DNA of 64,000 bases from Pseudomonadaceae bacterium (GCA_024743175.1 JANSXA010000003.1:248001-312000), one strand, 5' to 3'; shown: positions 52,680 through 62,326, counted from the first letter of the stretch. Numbers and translations: made by a program. Notes: a model not told the origin generated them from the sequence alone.

Positions 52680-53968
52680 GCGGCAACAGGTTGTTGCGGT
52701 GGGCGTGCCAGCCAGAAACAGATTGAACCCGTCAGAGATACAAACGCCATTATTGTGAAAGCCATCTGATAGTTGCCATACACGTCGAACATAACGCCGC
52801 AGAAAATGGGGCCTGCGGTCATACCCAGCATCACAATCAAAGAAGAAATTCCCATGATGGTGCCAAACGATTTGGGGCCAAAATAGTCCGCCCGCAGCGC
52901 AACCATCAATGGTCCGCGAATACCCCAGCCCAGGCCGTGGAAAACCACAAACACCGCCAGCCAGATTACTGAAGTGGCGTAGGTTACCGCCAGCAGACCA
53001 ATAAAATGACCCACCATGCAGAGCACGCAGATCAGCCTTTTCTGGAAACGATCACCGAGATACCCACCGGCAAACAAGCCGATGAGTTGCATCGCTGTCA
53101 TTGCGCTGAAAACAAAACCTGCTCTGACCGGCTCATAGTTCAAGCTCTCGGTGAGGTGCGGAATGAGGTGCATGAGCATGGATGAAACTGTCAGCAGCGA
53201 TAAACCATGGCCCGCAGAAATCAGCCAGAACGACGGCGTGCGAACGGCTTGTCGCCAGGTAAAGCTGGTTTGTGGCTGGTAGTGGCCGTGATCTTGAGCG
53301 GCGCCGTGTTCGTCCAGGGTCATGCCATCGGGTACTTCACCGATTTCTTCCGGTCGATGTTTCACCAGAAGCACCAGGGGTCCAGCGATAAGCAGCACGA
53401 TGCAGCCGGAAAAAACCGCCATATTGCGCCAACCCCAGATTTCCAGCCCAAGGATAATGATAGGGACGCACAAACCACCGACCGAGAAGCCAATCTGAGA
53501 CCAGGCAACCGCTTTTGAGCGATGTCGATCAAACCAGTTCACCAGGGACACCATCAGGGTCGCAAAGCCACCCAGACTTGAGCCCAGTGCGATCAAAATG
53601 AACGCGACAAAATAGGTGGTGACAGAGTTCACCTGGCTGAAGACAAAAAACCCGATACCAAATATCAGGGTGCCAATCAGCAGAATCGGGCGCGGGCCAA
53701 AGCGGTCTACCAGCCAGCCCTGCAAGGGTCCAAGCAATCCGCTCTCCAATCGAGTCAATGCGAATGCCAGAGATATTATCGACATGCTCCAGTCGAATTC
53801 GTCCCGTAGCATGACTGCGTAAGCACCGTAAGAGTGCATCCAGGTCATGGCGGCTAACCACTGGATGCCTGCGCAGGCGGCGACAATCCACCAGCCGTAG
53901 AAAATCTTGCCGCGGGGTCGGAACAGAGCGTCCATCCGCAGCTTGAATGTGTGTATCAAGCCAAGCAT
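52676..53968 (-). CDS. MFS transporter
   Basis: A 430-residue carrier with 12 predicted helices. The N-terminal KIFYGWWIVAACAGIQWLAAM and the loop motif GWLVDRFGPRPILLIG are typical of the monocarboxylate-type MFS proteins, a distant relative of the carrier at 46708. The cargo is unknown. The start is uncertain: ATG at 53968 or 53935, with no clear Shine-Dalgarno for either. Its stop overlaps the end of the propeller gene by four bases. Confidence 0.82.
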   Translation of the reverse strand: MLGLIHTFKLRMDALFRPRGKIFYGWWIVAACAGIQWLAAMTWMHSYGAYAVMLRDEFDWSMSIISLAFALTRLESGLLGPLQGWLVDRFGPRPILLIGTLIFGIGFFVFSQVNSVTTYFVAFILIALGSSLGGFATLMVSLVNWFDRHRSKAVAWSQIGFSVGGLCVPIIILGLEIWGWRNMAVFSGCIVLLIAGPLVLLVKHRPEEIGEVPDGMTLDEHGAAQDHGHYQPQTSFTWRQAVRTPSFWLISAGHGLSLLTVSSMLMHLIPHLTESLNYEPVRAGFVFSAMTAMQLIGLFAGGYLGDRFQKRLICVLCMVGHFIGLLAVTYATSVIWLAVFVVFHGLGWGIRGPLMVALRADYFGPKSFGTIMGISSLIVMLGMTAGPIFCGVMFDVYGNYQMAFTIMAFVSLTGSICFWLARPPQQPVAA

Positions 53969-54059
53969 CAGTGCATCATACGGCAATGACCTATCAGGCT
54001 GTTATTTTTGTCTGGTGGAAAACGGGCAGGGTGGTGTTAAAGGCGCTAACATAAAGGGT

Positions 54060-55235
54060 ATGTCAACAAGTTCGCCCCCACAGTCGGATAAACATGCCCT
54101 GGTACTCAGTGGCGGTGGCGCCCGTGCGGCCTATCAGGTGGGTGCGTTGCGTTACATCGCCAAGGCGTTACCCGAATATCGCCCGCAGATTCTCACCGGC
54201 ATATCTGCGGGTGCTATCAATGCAGCGCATCTGGCGGCTCATCAGGGCACCTGGGCCGAAGCCGTTTCGCAACTCTCCAATATCTGGCTCAGTCTCGACA
54301 CTGAAAAAGTCTACGCCACGGGTTTTGGCAATATGGCAAGACGCGTCATGGTCTGGGGGTTGCGGTTGCTCAGCGGTGGCCGGCTTGGCAACGCTGATGT
54401 GCGGGGTATGGTGGATAACAGTCCGCTGCGGGAGTTTCTGCACGATAACCTGCCGATGCACGATGATGAGCGCATAGCTGGTATTCAGGAAAACATTGCG
54501 CGTGGGGTGCTCGAATCTCTTGCGATTATCACAACCAACTACGGATCCGGCAGGTCTGTTGCCTGGGTCGAAGGGAATAATCCTCTGTTGTGGGAGCGTG
54601 GGCAGCTGCGCGCCAACGATACCCAGATGAGGCTCGACCACATTATGGCCTCTTCAGCTTTACCCATGTTTTTCCCGGCGGTACGGCTTGAGTCAGCCTG
54701 GCATGGAGATGGCGGTGTGCGTTTGACCGCGCCTTTGTCTCCCGCACTGCATCTGGGAGCGACCCGTATTTTAGCCGTTTCTCCCCGTGCAAAACCGGTA
54801 AATGCGATTCCCCCTGAGTTGCGTGATCCGTATCCGTCACCAGCGCAGATCGCCAGTGTTCTGTTGAATGCAGTATTCCTGGATATGCTGGACTATGATG
54901 CCCTGCAGATGAATCGCATCAATCGTCTGGTATCTAAACTTGCGCCTGAACATACCTCTGAGTTCCGTCAGGTTGAAGTCATGGTGCTGCGGCCCAGGGA
55001 AGATCTTGGCAAACTCGCCCAGGAGCATGAGATTACCATGCCGTCATCATTCCGTTTCTTTGAACGCGGGCTGCACAATAAAGAATCACGCTCTTCTGAT
55101 GCACTGAGCATGGTGATGTTTGAACCGGAATACCTGGCGCTGTTAATCCGGCTGGGTGAAGAAGACGCCGCTGAGCGTCGGGATGAAATCGAATCTTTCC
55201 TGCGTGGCGGCGCCTGTTCGCTGCCTGTCTGGTAG
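54060..55235 (+). CDS. Patatin-like phospholipase
   Basis: A 391-residue lipid acyl hydrolase. The oxyanion motif GGGARAA (residues 18-24), the nucleophile Ser49 in GISAG, and the Asp of the DGG motif in WHGDGGVR form the patatin Ser-Asp dyad. No export signal is seen, so it probably acts on the inner face of the membrane. The ATG at 54060 gives the usual short N-terminus; in-frame starts further upstream lie in the divergent MFS gene. It is convergent with the glycerophosphodiesterase gene. Confidence 0.9.
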   Translation: MSTSSPPQSDKHALVLSGGGARAAYQVGALRYIAKALPEYRPQILTGISAGAINAAHLAAHQGTWAEAVSQLSNIWLSLDTEKVYATGFGNMARRVMVWGLRLLSGGRLGNADVRGMVDNSPLREFLHDNLPMHDDERIAGIQENIARGVLESLAIITTNYGSGRSVAWVEGNNPLLWERGQLRANDTQMRLDHIMASSALPMFFPAVRLESAWHGDGGVRLTAPLSPALHLGATRILAVSPRAKPVNAIPPELRDPYPSPAQIASVLLNAVFLDMLDYDALQMNRINRLVSKLAPEHTSEFRQVEVMVLRPREDLGKLAQEHEITMPSSFRFFERGLHNKESRSSDALSMVMFEPEYLALLIRLGEEDAAERRDEIESFLRGGACSLPVW

Positions 55236-55251
55236 TGGTTTCGCCCTTGTG

Positions 55252-56487
55252 CTAGCGATCGTCATTTTCGACCAGACCGAAACAGTTTGCGTAGTAGGTC
55301 ACGGTGCCTGGCCAGTCTGAAAATATACCTGCGATACCGACTTTTTCTGCCAGCGCATGTAACACCTCCAGAGACTGCCCCTCGCGCTGGATGTAACCGG
55401 GCAGGTTCGCATACAACCAGTTGTCCGGATTTGAGGCCTGGCCTGATTCAAAGGTCCAGGTGATGATGTCCAGTCCCGCCTGTTGTGCAAACTTCGCGTA
55501 GGGTGAGGGGGCCAATTCATCGTTGTCATCAACAACCAGCAGCATCGGCAGCGGTGGTGCAATAATGTTGATACCGGCGGCTTTAAGGCGCTGCATATCC
55601 TCAAGGCTGGCAACAAAATTACGGTCCCGACCTCGTGGATCGAGAAAGACAGCCTGGTCGCCGAAATCCGGATGTCTCGCTATCCAGTAAAGCACATCGT
55701 TCACATCAAACGACTGGGGATACACGCGCTGCGGGTCAATATCTGCAACCTGATAAGCCTCTATCAGACGACTGGCATAGTTTTCCTGCGTCATGCCGGC
55801 GTAGGGCATGAGCACCATGGGTGCTTTCAGTTCGGGCGTGAAGGCGACGCCCAACGTATCAAATAAGCGGATGCTTTCATCATGTGTCATCAACGTGCCG
55901 CAGCTCACAGAGTTTTCGACAAGGTCACTGCCCGGGTCAGACAGGTATTGGGCAACAGTGGTGGCTGTATTGTTGACTATGTCTCGACGTCCACACAAAT
56001 CCCGATACTGCGACAAGGTGATGTCGCTGGTGCAACACCTGGCCGTTGCTGGTCTTGGACTGCCTGACGCATCTATACCAGCAGCGGTAAACCCCTCACT
56101 GCAACTGTTTGCATGGTCGGTTTGCAGGATGTTGGTGGTGCGGTGGAGGTCACATTGAGAATGGCGGCACACCAGTGCCAGATCTTTGGTAAAGGTGACG
56201 TCGCACTCGATAACACCCGCACCCATGGCCGCGGCTGCTTCATAACCTTCCCGGGTGTGTTCCGGATAACCCAGCGGCGCGCCTCTGTGAGCAATAGAAA
56301 ACTCGGTTTTGTAAAAAGGGTTTTCTGCACAGCTCTGTAACTGTCTTTTCAGGGGGCCAAAGGGTAGATCTGCGCTGAGCTGCAGGGCCCGGTTTGTAGG
56401 ATCAACCTGATTCTGCTGGGTAGCTGCGGCACAGCCACCTGAAGTGATAAGGATTATCAGCAGAGCACGCGTACACTGTACGTTCAT
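55252..56487 (-). CDS. Glycerophosphodiester phosphodiesterase family protein
   Basis: A 411-residue exported enzyme. The N-terminus MNVQCTRALLIILITSGGCA resembles a lipoprotein signal, but the lipobox is atypical. Conserved residues include His67-Arg68 (AHRGAP), Glu94 and Asp96 (ECDVTF) and His109 (RHSQC), forming the metal and acid-base centre. It would release sn-glycerol 3-phosphate from deacylated phospholipids in the periplasm. Many cysteines in the middle (CTSD, CGRR) suggest disulfides. It is divergent from the gene at 56506. Confidence 0.85.
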   Translation of the reverse strand: MNVQCTRALLIILITSGGCAAATQQNQVDPTNRALQLSADLPFGPLKRQLQSCAENPFYKTEFSIAHRGAPLGYPEHTREGYEAAAAMGAGVIECDVTFTKDLALVCRHSQCDLHRTTNILQTDHANSCSEGFTAAGIDASGSPRPATARCCTSDITLSQYRDLCGRRDIVNNTATTVAQYLSDPGSDLVENSVSCGTLMTHDESIRLFDTLGVAFTPELKAPMVLMPYAGMTQENYASRLIEAYQVADIDPQRVYPQSFDVNDVLYWIARHPDFGDQAVFLDPRGRDRNFVASLEDMQRLKAAGINIIAPPLPMLLVVDDNDELAPSPYAKFAQQAGLDIITWTFESGQASNPDNWLYANLPGYIQREGQSLEVLHALAEKVGIAGIFSDWPGTVTYYANCFGLVENDDR

Positions 56488-56505
56488 AGCAGAGAGCCCG
56501 TTTGA

Positions 56506-57246
56506 GTGTTGAATAAAGTTCTAGTATTACAGAGTTTTCATGAAGATGGTGTGTCGTCATGGGTGCAGGCCTGTCAGCAGTCAGTGGTTGCCTGGTGTGA
56601 GCTGCAGGGTTACAGCTACCGCTTCGAGGGGGATCAGTTGTTCGACCGACTGCCGCCCTGGTATTGGCAGAAAGTAGGGCATCGTAAACCCATAGCAGCA
56701 GACCTGGCTCGTCTGTTGTGGGTGCGGGATGAACTGGCCAGCGGCGCCTTCGATGTGGTGGCCTGGGTAGATGTTGATGTCTTTGTGATCGATCCTCAGA
56801 CGCTGCAGATCGCACCACAAACAAGTTGTGTTTTTGGATACGAGCATTGGCTGCAACCAAAACCTGGCGGCTTCACCGTGCGTAAAAATGTGCACAACGC
56901 CTATTGCGCCTTTAAACCGGACTGTCCCATTCTGGCCTTCTTAATAGAGGCGATTCAGCGCATGGTGCGGCGGGTGGACGTTGATTTTCTGGCGCCGCAG
57001 TTTGTTGGCCCCAAACTGCTGACGAGCCTGCACAACATGGTGGGTTTTGAGCTTGAACCAGCGGTTGGTGCCATTTCCCCATCGCTGCGCGAGGCGGTGA
57101 TTGACAATAACACCCGCCTGATCAGGCAGGGTATGCCGCAGCCTCTGTTGGCCGCAAACCTCTGTGCATCTCTGTCATCTTCTTCCCGGCAGATGACGCA
57201 GTTGATCGATGCTTTAGTGCAACTGTCTAAAAGTGAGCAGAAATAG
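56506..57246 (+). CDS. Glycosyltransferase-like protein (GT-A DxD)
   Basis: A 246-residue cytosolic protein. The DxD motif at Asp89-Val90-Asp91 in VAWVDVDVFVIDP, preceded by a Rossmann-like start, suggests a GT-A glycosyltransferase that uses a nucleotide sugar and a divalent metal. No membrane segment is seen. GTG start at 56506. Sitting between the glycerophosphodiesterase and LpxR-like genes, it might act on envelope glycolipid, which is an inference. Its 3' end overlaps the LpxR-like gene by 20 bases. Confidence 0.7.
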   Translation: MLNKVLVLQSFHEDGVSSWVQACQQSVVAWCELQGYSYRFEGDQLFDRLPPWYWQKVGHRKPIAADLARLLWVRDELASGAFDVVAWVDVDVFVIDPQTLQIAPQTSCVFGYEHWLQPKPGGFTVRKNVHNAYCAFKPDCPILAFLIEAIQRMVRRVDVDFLAPQFVGPKLLTSLHNMVGFELEPAVGAISPSLREAVIDNNTRLIRQGMPQPLLAANLCASLSSSSRQMTQLIDALVQLSKSEQK

Positions 57247-58219
57247 ACAGCGAACCGAACAGGTCGTTCTCCTCTTGATTTTTATATTCCCGACTGCGGT
57301 AGATGTACGAATAAGCGACGCGGAACTTGCTGTTGTTCCAGACAACCCCAGCTTGTAGATCGCCCACCCAGTAGCGCCGATCAACGCTGTGACTGCGTCT
57401 GAAATTGTTGCCGTCCAGGAACAGGTTGTGGGCGATAAAACGACCGTCGATACCGGCAAAAAAGTACCAGCTCGGGCCGCGAATTCGATCGTAGTATTGT
57501 GAAACCGGCAGGCTCGGTCGTACCCTCGGTGGACCGTAGTCATGATCTAAGCCCTGGCCGAAGCGCACCATGCCGCCAGCGCCAAGGTAGGTCAGGGGAG
57601 TGCCTACCGACGCACTCACATGGGGCAGCAGGTCAACCTGCAGATACTTGCCAAACGTGCCACTGCGGGCCAGGCGCAGCCACTTTTTTTCATAAGCAAC
57701 GGAAAGGACAAATTCGTTTTTCAGCTGGTTGTCCCATCCCAGAGCTTCATCGCTGCCAATTTTTCGGTGCAGGGCATTCTGTATGATCTCTGCACGCGCA
57801 CCAGGTCCTACCAGGCCAAGACTCAGGCGCCAGGTTTCAATTTCATCCGGATTTTCAGTGGTGAAGCCTGCCGCGAGGTAGACATACCCAGCGTAGGGTC
57901 TGTCCTCTTCAAGTAACTCGGTGGCGAGGATATCTGTCGGAGTATAGATTTCATGACCTGTGGAAAGGGCGACGTGCATCTTGTCGTTGGGTTCGATGCC
58001 GGGAAAACGAATGCCCATCGCCCGCAGGCGCTTCGGTCCTTCATCAATGTTGCTGACATAGTTCAGCATCACGCCTGAGGTATAGTGCCGGTCGGTATTG
58101 ACAAATACGTCGTTCTCAACCAGAAGGTTCAGTACACCGTCTGACGCCGATGCAGGCTGAATTGACGTGAAAAAGCAGGTCGTCAGCGTCAACAGGTAAA
58201 GTAATCTGGGGTGGTGCAC
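57227..58219 (-). CDS. LpxR-like lipid A 3'-O-deacylase (DUF2219 family)
   Basis: A 330-residue outer-membrane beta-barrel enzyme. The signal peptide ends after PASA; the mature start LLVENDVFVNTDRHYTSGV carries the N-D and H/Y-T-x-G residues of the LpxR active site, and the protein ends with a phenylalanine (SISAHF). LpxR removes the 3'-acyloxyacyl group of lipid A. Start is GTG at 58219. It is divergent from the acyl-CoA ligase gene. Confidence 0.88.
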   Translation of the reverse strand: MHHPRLLYLLTLTTCFFTSIQPASASDGVLNLLVENDVFVNTDRHYTSGVMLNYVSNIDEGPKRLRAMGIRFPGIEPNDKMHVALSTGHEIYTPTDILATELLEEDRPYAGYVYLAAGFTTENPDEIETWRLSLGLVGPGARAEIIQNALHRKIGSDEALGWDNQLKNEFVLSVAYEKKWLRLARSGTFGKYLQVDLLPHVSASVGTPLTYLGAGGMVRFGQGLDHDYGPPRVRPSLPVSQYYDRIRGPSWYFFAGIDGRFIAHNLFLDGNNFRRSHSVDRRYWVGDLQAGVVWNNSKFRVAYSYIYRSREYKNQEENDLFGSLSISAHF

Positions 58220-58303
58220 AACGCTCGTCGGTGTTGGAGTAATACTCGGCGGCGCCTACAATACCTGTTCATCAGGGTGCGTTCAAAATTCAAGGGGGGG
58301 AAT

Positions 58304-59815
58304 ATGCACACGTTTGCCGATCCGCTGGCGCGAGCCGTTCAGGTTGCAGCTGACAAAACAGCGGTCATTGATCAGGAAAAATCTTTTACTTACGCCGAAC
58401 TGCAGCAGCGCTGCGGCAGGCTGGTCAAAGGTCTTTACGCGCTGGGTCTGGAAAAAGGTGATCGGGTGGCCATCTGGGCCAATAACTGCCACCAGTACAT
58501 TGAAGCCTATGTAGGCGTTCCGGCGGGTGGCCTGGTCATTGTGCCTTTGAATACGCGCCATGCTGAGCCGGAATTACGTTACGCCCTGGAAGATTCCGGC
58601 AGCCGGGTGCTGCTCACGGATAGACCCGCAGAAGGCCTGCAGGATATTGTTGAACACGTCATCAGTCTTGATGAAGCTTACGAAAATCTGCTTGCACCTG
58701 AACCTGCAGCGCTAGGCGTTGATGTCCAGGAAAATGATCTGGCCGGCCTGTTTTATACCGGAGGGACAACGGGTCAGTCGAAAGGCGTGATGCTGAGCCA
58801 TCGTAATCTGATTTCCAACACGTTTCACTGGATGACAGCTTCCCCCCAGGATGAACACGACGTGATGCTGGTGATGGCGCCTCTGTTTCATGCTGCGGGT
58901 TCCAACGGCGTTCTGGCGTCCATCTGGAAAGCAGGCAGCCAATTGACGCTGGGTGCCTTTGCGCCAGCTGAAGTACTGGACCTGATAGAGCGATACAAAG
59001 TCAGCATGACCCTTGGCGTGCCGACCATGCTTGCTGCAATGGCGGAAGAGCAGCATGTTAATCCGCGTGATGTATCAAGTTTGCGCTCCATTGGTCATGG
59101 TGGCTCCCCTATTGCGACACAGGTTCTGCGTCGTACCTGTACCGCTTTCCCCGGTGCTGAACTGCTCGAAGTCTATGGCGCTACCGAGCTGTCACCGTTA
59201 ACGACAACTTTGCGTAACGAACAGGAGTTGTTAGCTGATGATCGCGCGCGATCCTGTGGTCAGTCTATTCCCGGGGTTGAGGTGAGAATCCTCGATACGG
59301 CTGGCAAGCCGCTACCCAGTGGGGAGATTGGCGAAGTTGTGGTGCGCGGACCGAATGTGATGATGGGCTACTGGAACAAGCCTGAGCAAACCGCTGCGGT
59401 TCTGAAAGAGGGCGCTTACTGGACCGGTGATCTGGGTTATATGGATGAGGCCGGCTTCGTATACCTGGTTGACCGCAGTAAAGACATGATTGTCACGGGG
59501 GGTGAGAATGTCTACTGCACTGAAGTCGAAGAAGTCTTGTACAAACACGAAGCCGTCCTGGAAGCCGCAGTTTACGGCATTCCCGATGAGAAATGGGGTG
59601 AGGCTGTGCATGCGACTATTGTTCCGCGTGCAGAGCACAGCAATATTGATCCGGAGGTGCTGCTGGCTTTCTGTCGTGAATCAATTGCCGGTTACAAGGT
59701 CCCGAAAGGTATTAATATTCAACATGAGCCGCTGCCTAAGTCCGGGCCGGGAAAAGTTCTTAAACGCGAGCTGCGAGCGCCTTTCTGGGAAGGTGTTGAG
59801 CGGAGCGTAAATTAG
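58304..59815 (+). CDS. Acyl-CoA ligase (AMP-dependent synthetase family)
   Basis: A 503-residue enzyme of the ANL superfamily that activates a carboxylic acid to its CoA thioester via an adenylate. The P-loop YTGGTTGQSKGVM, the adenine motif EVYGATEL, the ATP hinge GDLGYMDEAGFVYLVDRSKD and the catalytic lysine of GKVLKRELR are all visible. The ATG at 58304 is preceded by AAGGGGGGG. It is followed by MaoC and LLM genes in the same direction (67 and 33 bases), so an acyl-acid degradation run is likely. The substrate is unknown. Confidence 0.92.
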   Translation: MHTFADPLARAVQVAADKTAVIDQEKSFTYAELQQRCGRLVKGLYALGLEKGDRVAIWANNCHQYIEAYVGVPAGGLVIVPLNTRHAEPELRYALEDSGSRVLLTDRPAEGLQDIVEHVISLDEAYENLLAPEPAALGVDVQENDLAGLFYTGGTTGQSKGVMLSHRNLISNTFHWMTASPQDEHDVMLVMAPLFHAAGSNGVLASIWKAGSQLTLGAFAPAEVLDLIERYKVSMTLGVPTMLAAMAEEQHVNPRDVSSLRSIGHGGSPIATQVLRRTCTAFPGAELLEVYGATELSPLTTTLRNEQELLADDRARSCGQSIPGVEVRILDTAGKPLPSGEIGEVVVRGPNVMMGYWNKPEQTAAVLKEGAYWTGDLGYMDEAGFVYLVDRSKDMIVTGGENVYCTEVEEVLYKHEAVLEAAVYGIPDEKWGEAVHATIVPRAEHSNIDPEVLLAFCRESIAGYKVPKGINIQHEPLPKSGPGKVLKRELRAPFWEGVERSVN

Positions 59816-59882
59816 CGCCCGAAGCTTTATACTGCTCAGGCTGCAAAAAATTCAATAAATCAAACGAAAGAGAGGAAATCTT

Positions 59883-60356
59883 ATGTCTAATACTGATCTG
59901 GATAATGCTGTCGAGCTTATGCAAGCTCGCATAGGTCAGACTTCAGAACCCACCGACTGGTTCGAAATGACCCAGGATCGCATCAACAAATTTGCCGACG
60001 CTACGTTAGATCAGCAGTGGATCCACGTTGACCCCGAGCGAGCCAAGAAGGGTCCGTTTGGTGCGCCAATTGCCCACGGCCAGCTGACCATGTCGATTAT
60101 GAGTTTCCTGCCTGGTGGCAGCGGTATTGGATTGCCTGCGCTGGAAGGCATGAAAATGGGTATTAACTATGGTTGGAACAAGGTTCGTTTCATGTCACCG
60201 GTTGCCGTTGGCGATAAAATCCGCACCGTTGGAAAGCTGCTGAGTGTTGAAGCAAAAGGTCCGATGCTGGAAGCTGTTAACGAGCTTACGGTGGAGATAG
60301 AAGGGCAGGACAAGCCAGCTTGCGTTGCGCAGAGTGTGTTGCGCATTGTCTTTTAG
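59883..60356 (+). CDS. MaoC-like dehydratase (R-specific enoyl-CoA hydratase)
   Basis: A 157-residue hot-dog-fold protein. The hydratase motif DQQWIHVDPERAKKGPFGAP carries the catalytic Asp and His, followed by IAHGQLTMSIMS. Such enzymes hydrate trans-2-enoyl-CoA to (3R)-hydroxyacyl-CoA, which fits the acyl-CoA ligase upstream and, speculatively, the MFE-2-like SDR at 23898. AGAGAGGA precedes the ATG. Confidence 0.9.
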   Translation: MSNTDLDNAVELMQARIGQTSEPTDWFEMTQDRINKFADATLDQQWIHVDPERAKKGPFGAPIAHGQLTMSIMSFLPGGSGIGLPALEGMKMGINYGWNKVRFMSPVAVGDKIRTVGKLLSVEAKGPMLEAVNELTVEIEGQDKPACVAQSVLRIVF

Positions 60357-60389
60357 AGCCCGCCTGCTCATCTGTCTGCGGAGGAAGTT

Positions 60390-61466
60390 TTGGACATAGG
60401 TATATGTGTAGCGTCCCATATCGGTGACACGGATTATGTCGTGCGCGCTGAAGAACTGGGCTATACCCACGCCTGGCTCGCCGACTCCCAGATGTTGTGG
60501 TCCGATTGTTACGCCACGCTGGCTCTGGTGGCCCACAAGACGTCGCATATCCAGATTGGCACTGGCGTTGCCGTCAGTGGCACACGTCCTGCGCCGGTAA
60601 ATGCAGCGTCCATTGCAACAATTAACGCCCTGGCACCGGGTCGGACGTTCTTTGGCGTTGGCGCCGGCAATACAGCGCGTCGCGTCATGGGTCTTCCGCC
60701 GCAGCGGATAAAAGAGTTTGAAGCTTATCTGCAGCAGCTGGTTCCGTTGCTGAAAGGCGAAGAAGCGCTGTTGCCGGTGGGCAAAGATCAGACTTCACCC
60801 ATACGACATATCATGCCCGACAAAGGGTTCGTGAATTTCAACGATCCCATCCCACTTTATGTGTCCGGCTTTGGACCTAAGTCGCTGGCCCTGGCAGGTA
60901 AATATGGAGATGGCGCGGTGCTTGCCCTGGTGGGCGATCCCGGTGCCATGTCGAGTGTCTGGCATATGATGCAGGCAGGTGCACGGGACAGTGGTAGAGA
61001 AATTTCCGCGCACGGTGATTTTTATACCACTGCCTTAACCACAATGGTTGTGCTGGACGACGGTGAGGCAATTGATTCACCAAGAGTGAAGAGCGAATGT
61101 GGCGCGATGGCCATGGCCACCGTGCATTACGCTTACGACCAGTTCCGTAATTTTGGCCATCAGCCACCCAACGCGCTGGCTGGTATCTGGGATGACTATA
61201 CAAAGCTGTTGGAGGACTATCCTGCGGAGCGTCGACACCAGCGGATCCATGCCGGACATAACTGCTGGGTTTTGGAGGAAGAAGAACAGTTTCTCACGCC
61301 AGAGGTTCTGACAGCATCCAGCATGATAGGTACCCGCAGTGCGTTGATAGATCAGATCCAGCAACTCTCAGCGGTGGGTCTGGAACAGATAATGCTTCTG
61401 CCTAACTTTGATACCCGTTACGACGTGTTGGAACGGGTGGCCGAGGATATAATTCCGTATGTCTAA
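60390..61466 (+). CDS. LLM-class (luciferase-like) flavin or F420-dependent oxidoreductase
   Basis: A 358-residue TIM-barrel protein of the luciferase-like monooxygenase family. The N-terminal VVRAEELGYTHAWLADSQM, the IGTGVAVSGTRPAPVNAAS region and GRTFFGVGAGNTARR are typical. The family uses FMN with a reductase, or F420; which one applies is not determined by sequence, and no F420 genes are in view. TTG start at 60390 behind GGAGGA. It follows the MaoC gene by 33 bases, and ribA begins 48 bases after it. Confidence 0.86.
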   Translation: MDIGICVASHIGDTDYVVRAEELGYTHAWLADSQMLWSDCYATLALVAHKTSHIQIGTGVAVSGTRPAPVNAASIATINALAPGRTFFGVGAGNTARRVMGLPPQRIKEFEAYLQQLVPLLKGEEALLPVGKDQTSPIRHIMPDKGFVNFNDPIPLYVSGFGPKSLALAGKYGDGAVLALVGDPGAMSSVWHMMQAGARDSGREISAHGDFYTTALTTMVVLDDGEAIDSPRVKSECGAMAMATVHYAYDQFRNFGHQPPNALAGIWDDYTKLLEDYPAERRHQRIHAGHNCWVLEEEEQFLTPEVLTASSMIGTRSALIDQIQQLSAVGLEQIMLLPNFDTRYDVLERVAEDIIPYV

Positions 61467-61514
61467 ACACTTATCAGCACGAACTATGATCAGTCGAGCT
61501 AACCAGGGTCGTAA

Positions 61515-62321
61515 ATGTTCACCTATCTGAACCCTGCAATACGCCAGCGTCTGATTGCTGAAGGCAAACTCGTGCGCGTGAACGCAGAAGGACAGCTGAT
61601 TGATGTGCATGCGCAGGAAGCGCCAGGTGAGCTGGCTATTAATCTGCTGGGCCCTATTCCATTACCCATTGCCCTGCCTTCTACACAGATAACCGTGCAA
61701 TGGTACGCTGCTGTGCGCAGTACCGAACTCAGCCAGGTTGAGACATTGGCATCGGAACTGCGCGCCAGAGGGGGGCAGCAGTTGTTTTCCCACCTGGTGT
61801 CACCATTGGCAGTGAACAGCGTGCTGGTGGTGGGTAACCCCACTGAAAATCCACTTGTGCGGGTGCACAGTAACTGTCTCACAGGAGACGTTTTCGGCTC
61901 CCAGCGATGTGATTGTGGCCCCCAGCTGGATGCTGCCATCGCACGCATGCATGCTGATCCCGCTGGTGGCTATCTGGTTTACATGGCAGGTCATGAAGGT
62001 CGAGGCATCGGTTTGTGGGCAAAAGCCGCGACTTATCTGTTGCAGGACGCGGGTGAAGACACCTACGAAGCCAATCGATCGCTGGGTCTGCCGGATGATT
62101 CCCGGGACTTCACCGATGCAGCTGTCCTGATAAAACACTTTGTTGGGACTGATGCTTTCCGCCTGCTTACAAACAATCCCAAGAAGGTTGAAGACCTGCA
62201 GCTTTTTGGCCTGCGCGATATTACCCAGGAAAAACATGTCACCGGCGTCAGTGAATGGAATAAACGTTACCTCAGCGCAAAAAGGTTGTGGGGCCATAAA
62301 CTTGATGACGAGGATATATAG
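61515..62321 (+). CDS. ribA: GTP cyclohydrolase II
   Basis: A 268-residue enzyme that opens GTP to start riboflavin synthesis. The zinc ligands are the cysteines of CLTGDVFGSQRCDC (Cx10CxC), and GHEGRGIGLWAK, DTYEANRSLGL and LLTNNPKKVEDL are family-typical. E. coli RibA has 196 residues; here an N-terminal extension of about 65 residues is of unknown role. No FMN riboswitch is seen in the 48-base gap. Its place after a flavin-type oxidoreductase gene suggests co-expression. It is close to the PI-PLC-like gene downstream. Confidence 0.9.
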   Translation: MFTYLNPAIRQRLIAEGKLVRVNAEGQLIDVHAQEAPGELAINLLGPIPLPIALPSTQITVQWYAAVRSTELSQVETLASELRARGGQQLFSHLVSPLAVNSVLVVGNPTENPLVRVHSNCLTGDVFGSQRCDCGPQLDAAIARMHADPAGGYLVYMAGHEGRGIGLWAKAATYLLQDAGEDTYEANRSLGLPDDSRDFTDAAVLIKHFVGTDAFRLLTNNPKKVEDLQLFGLRDITQEKHVTGVSEWNKRYLSAKRLWGHKLDDEDI

Positions 62322-62326
62322 GGGTG

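Noticed and set aside
61467-61514. FMN riboswitch before ribA
   Set aside because: The gap is 48 bases, too short for the conserved RFN element, and none of its stems was seen.
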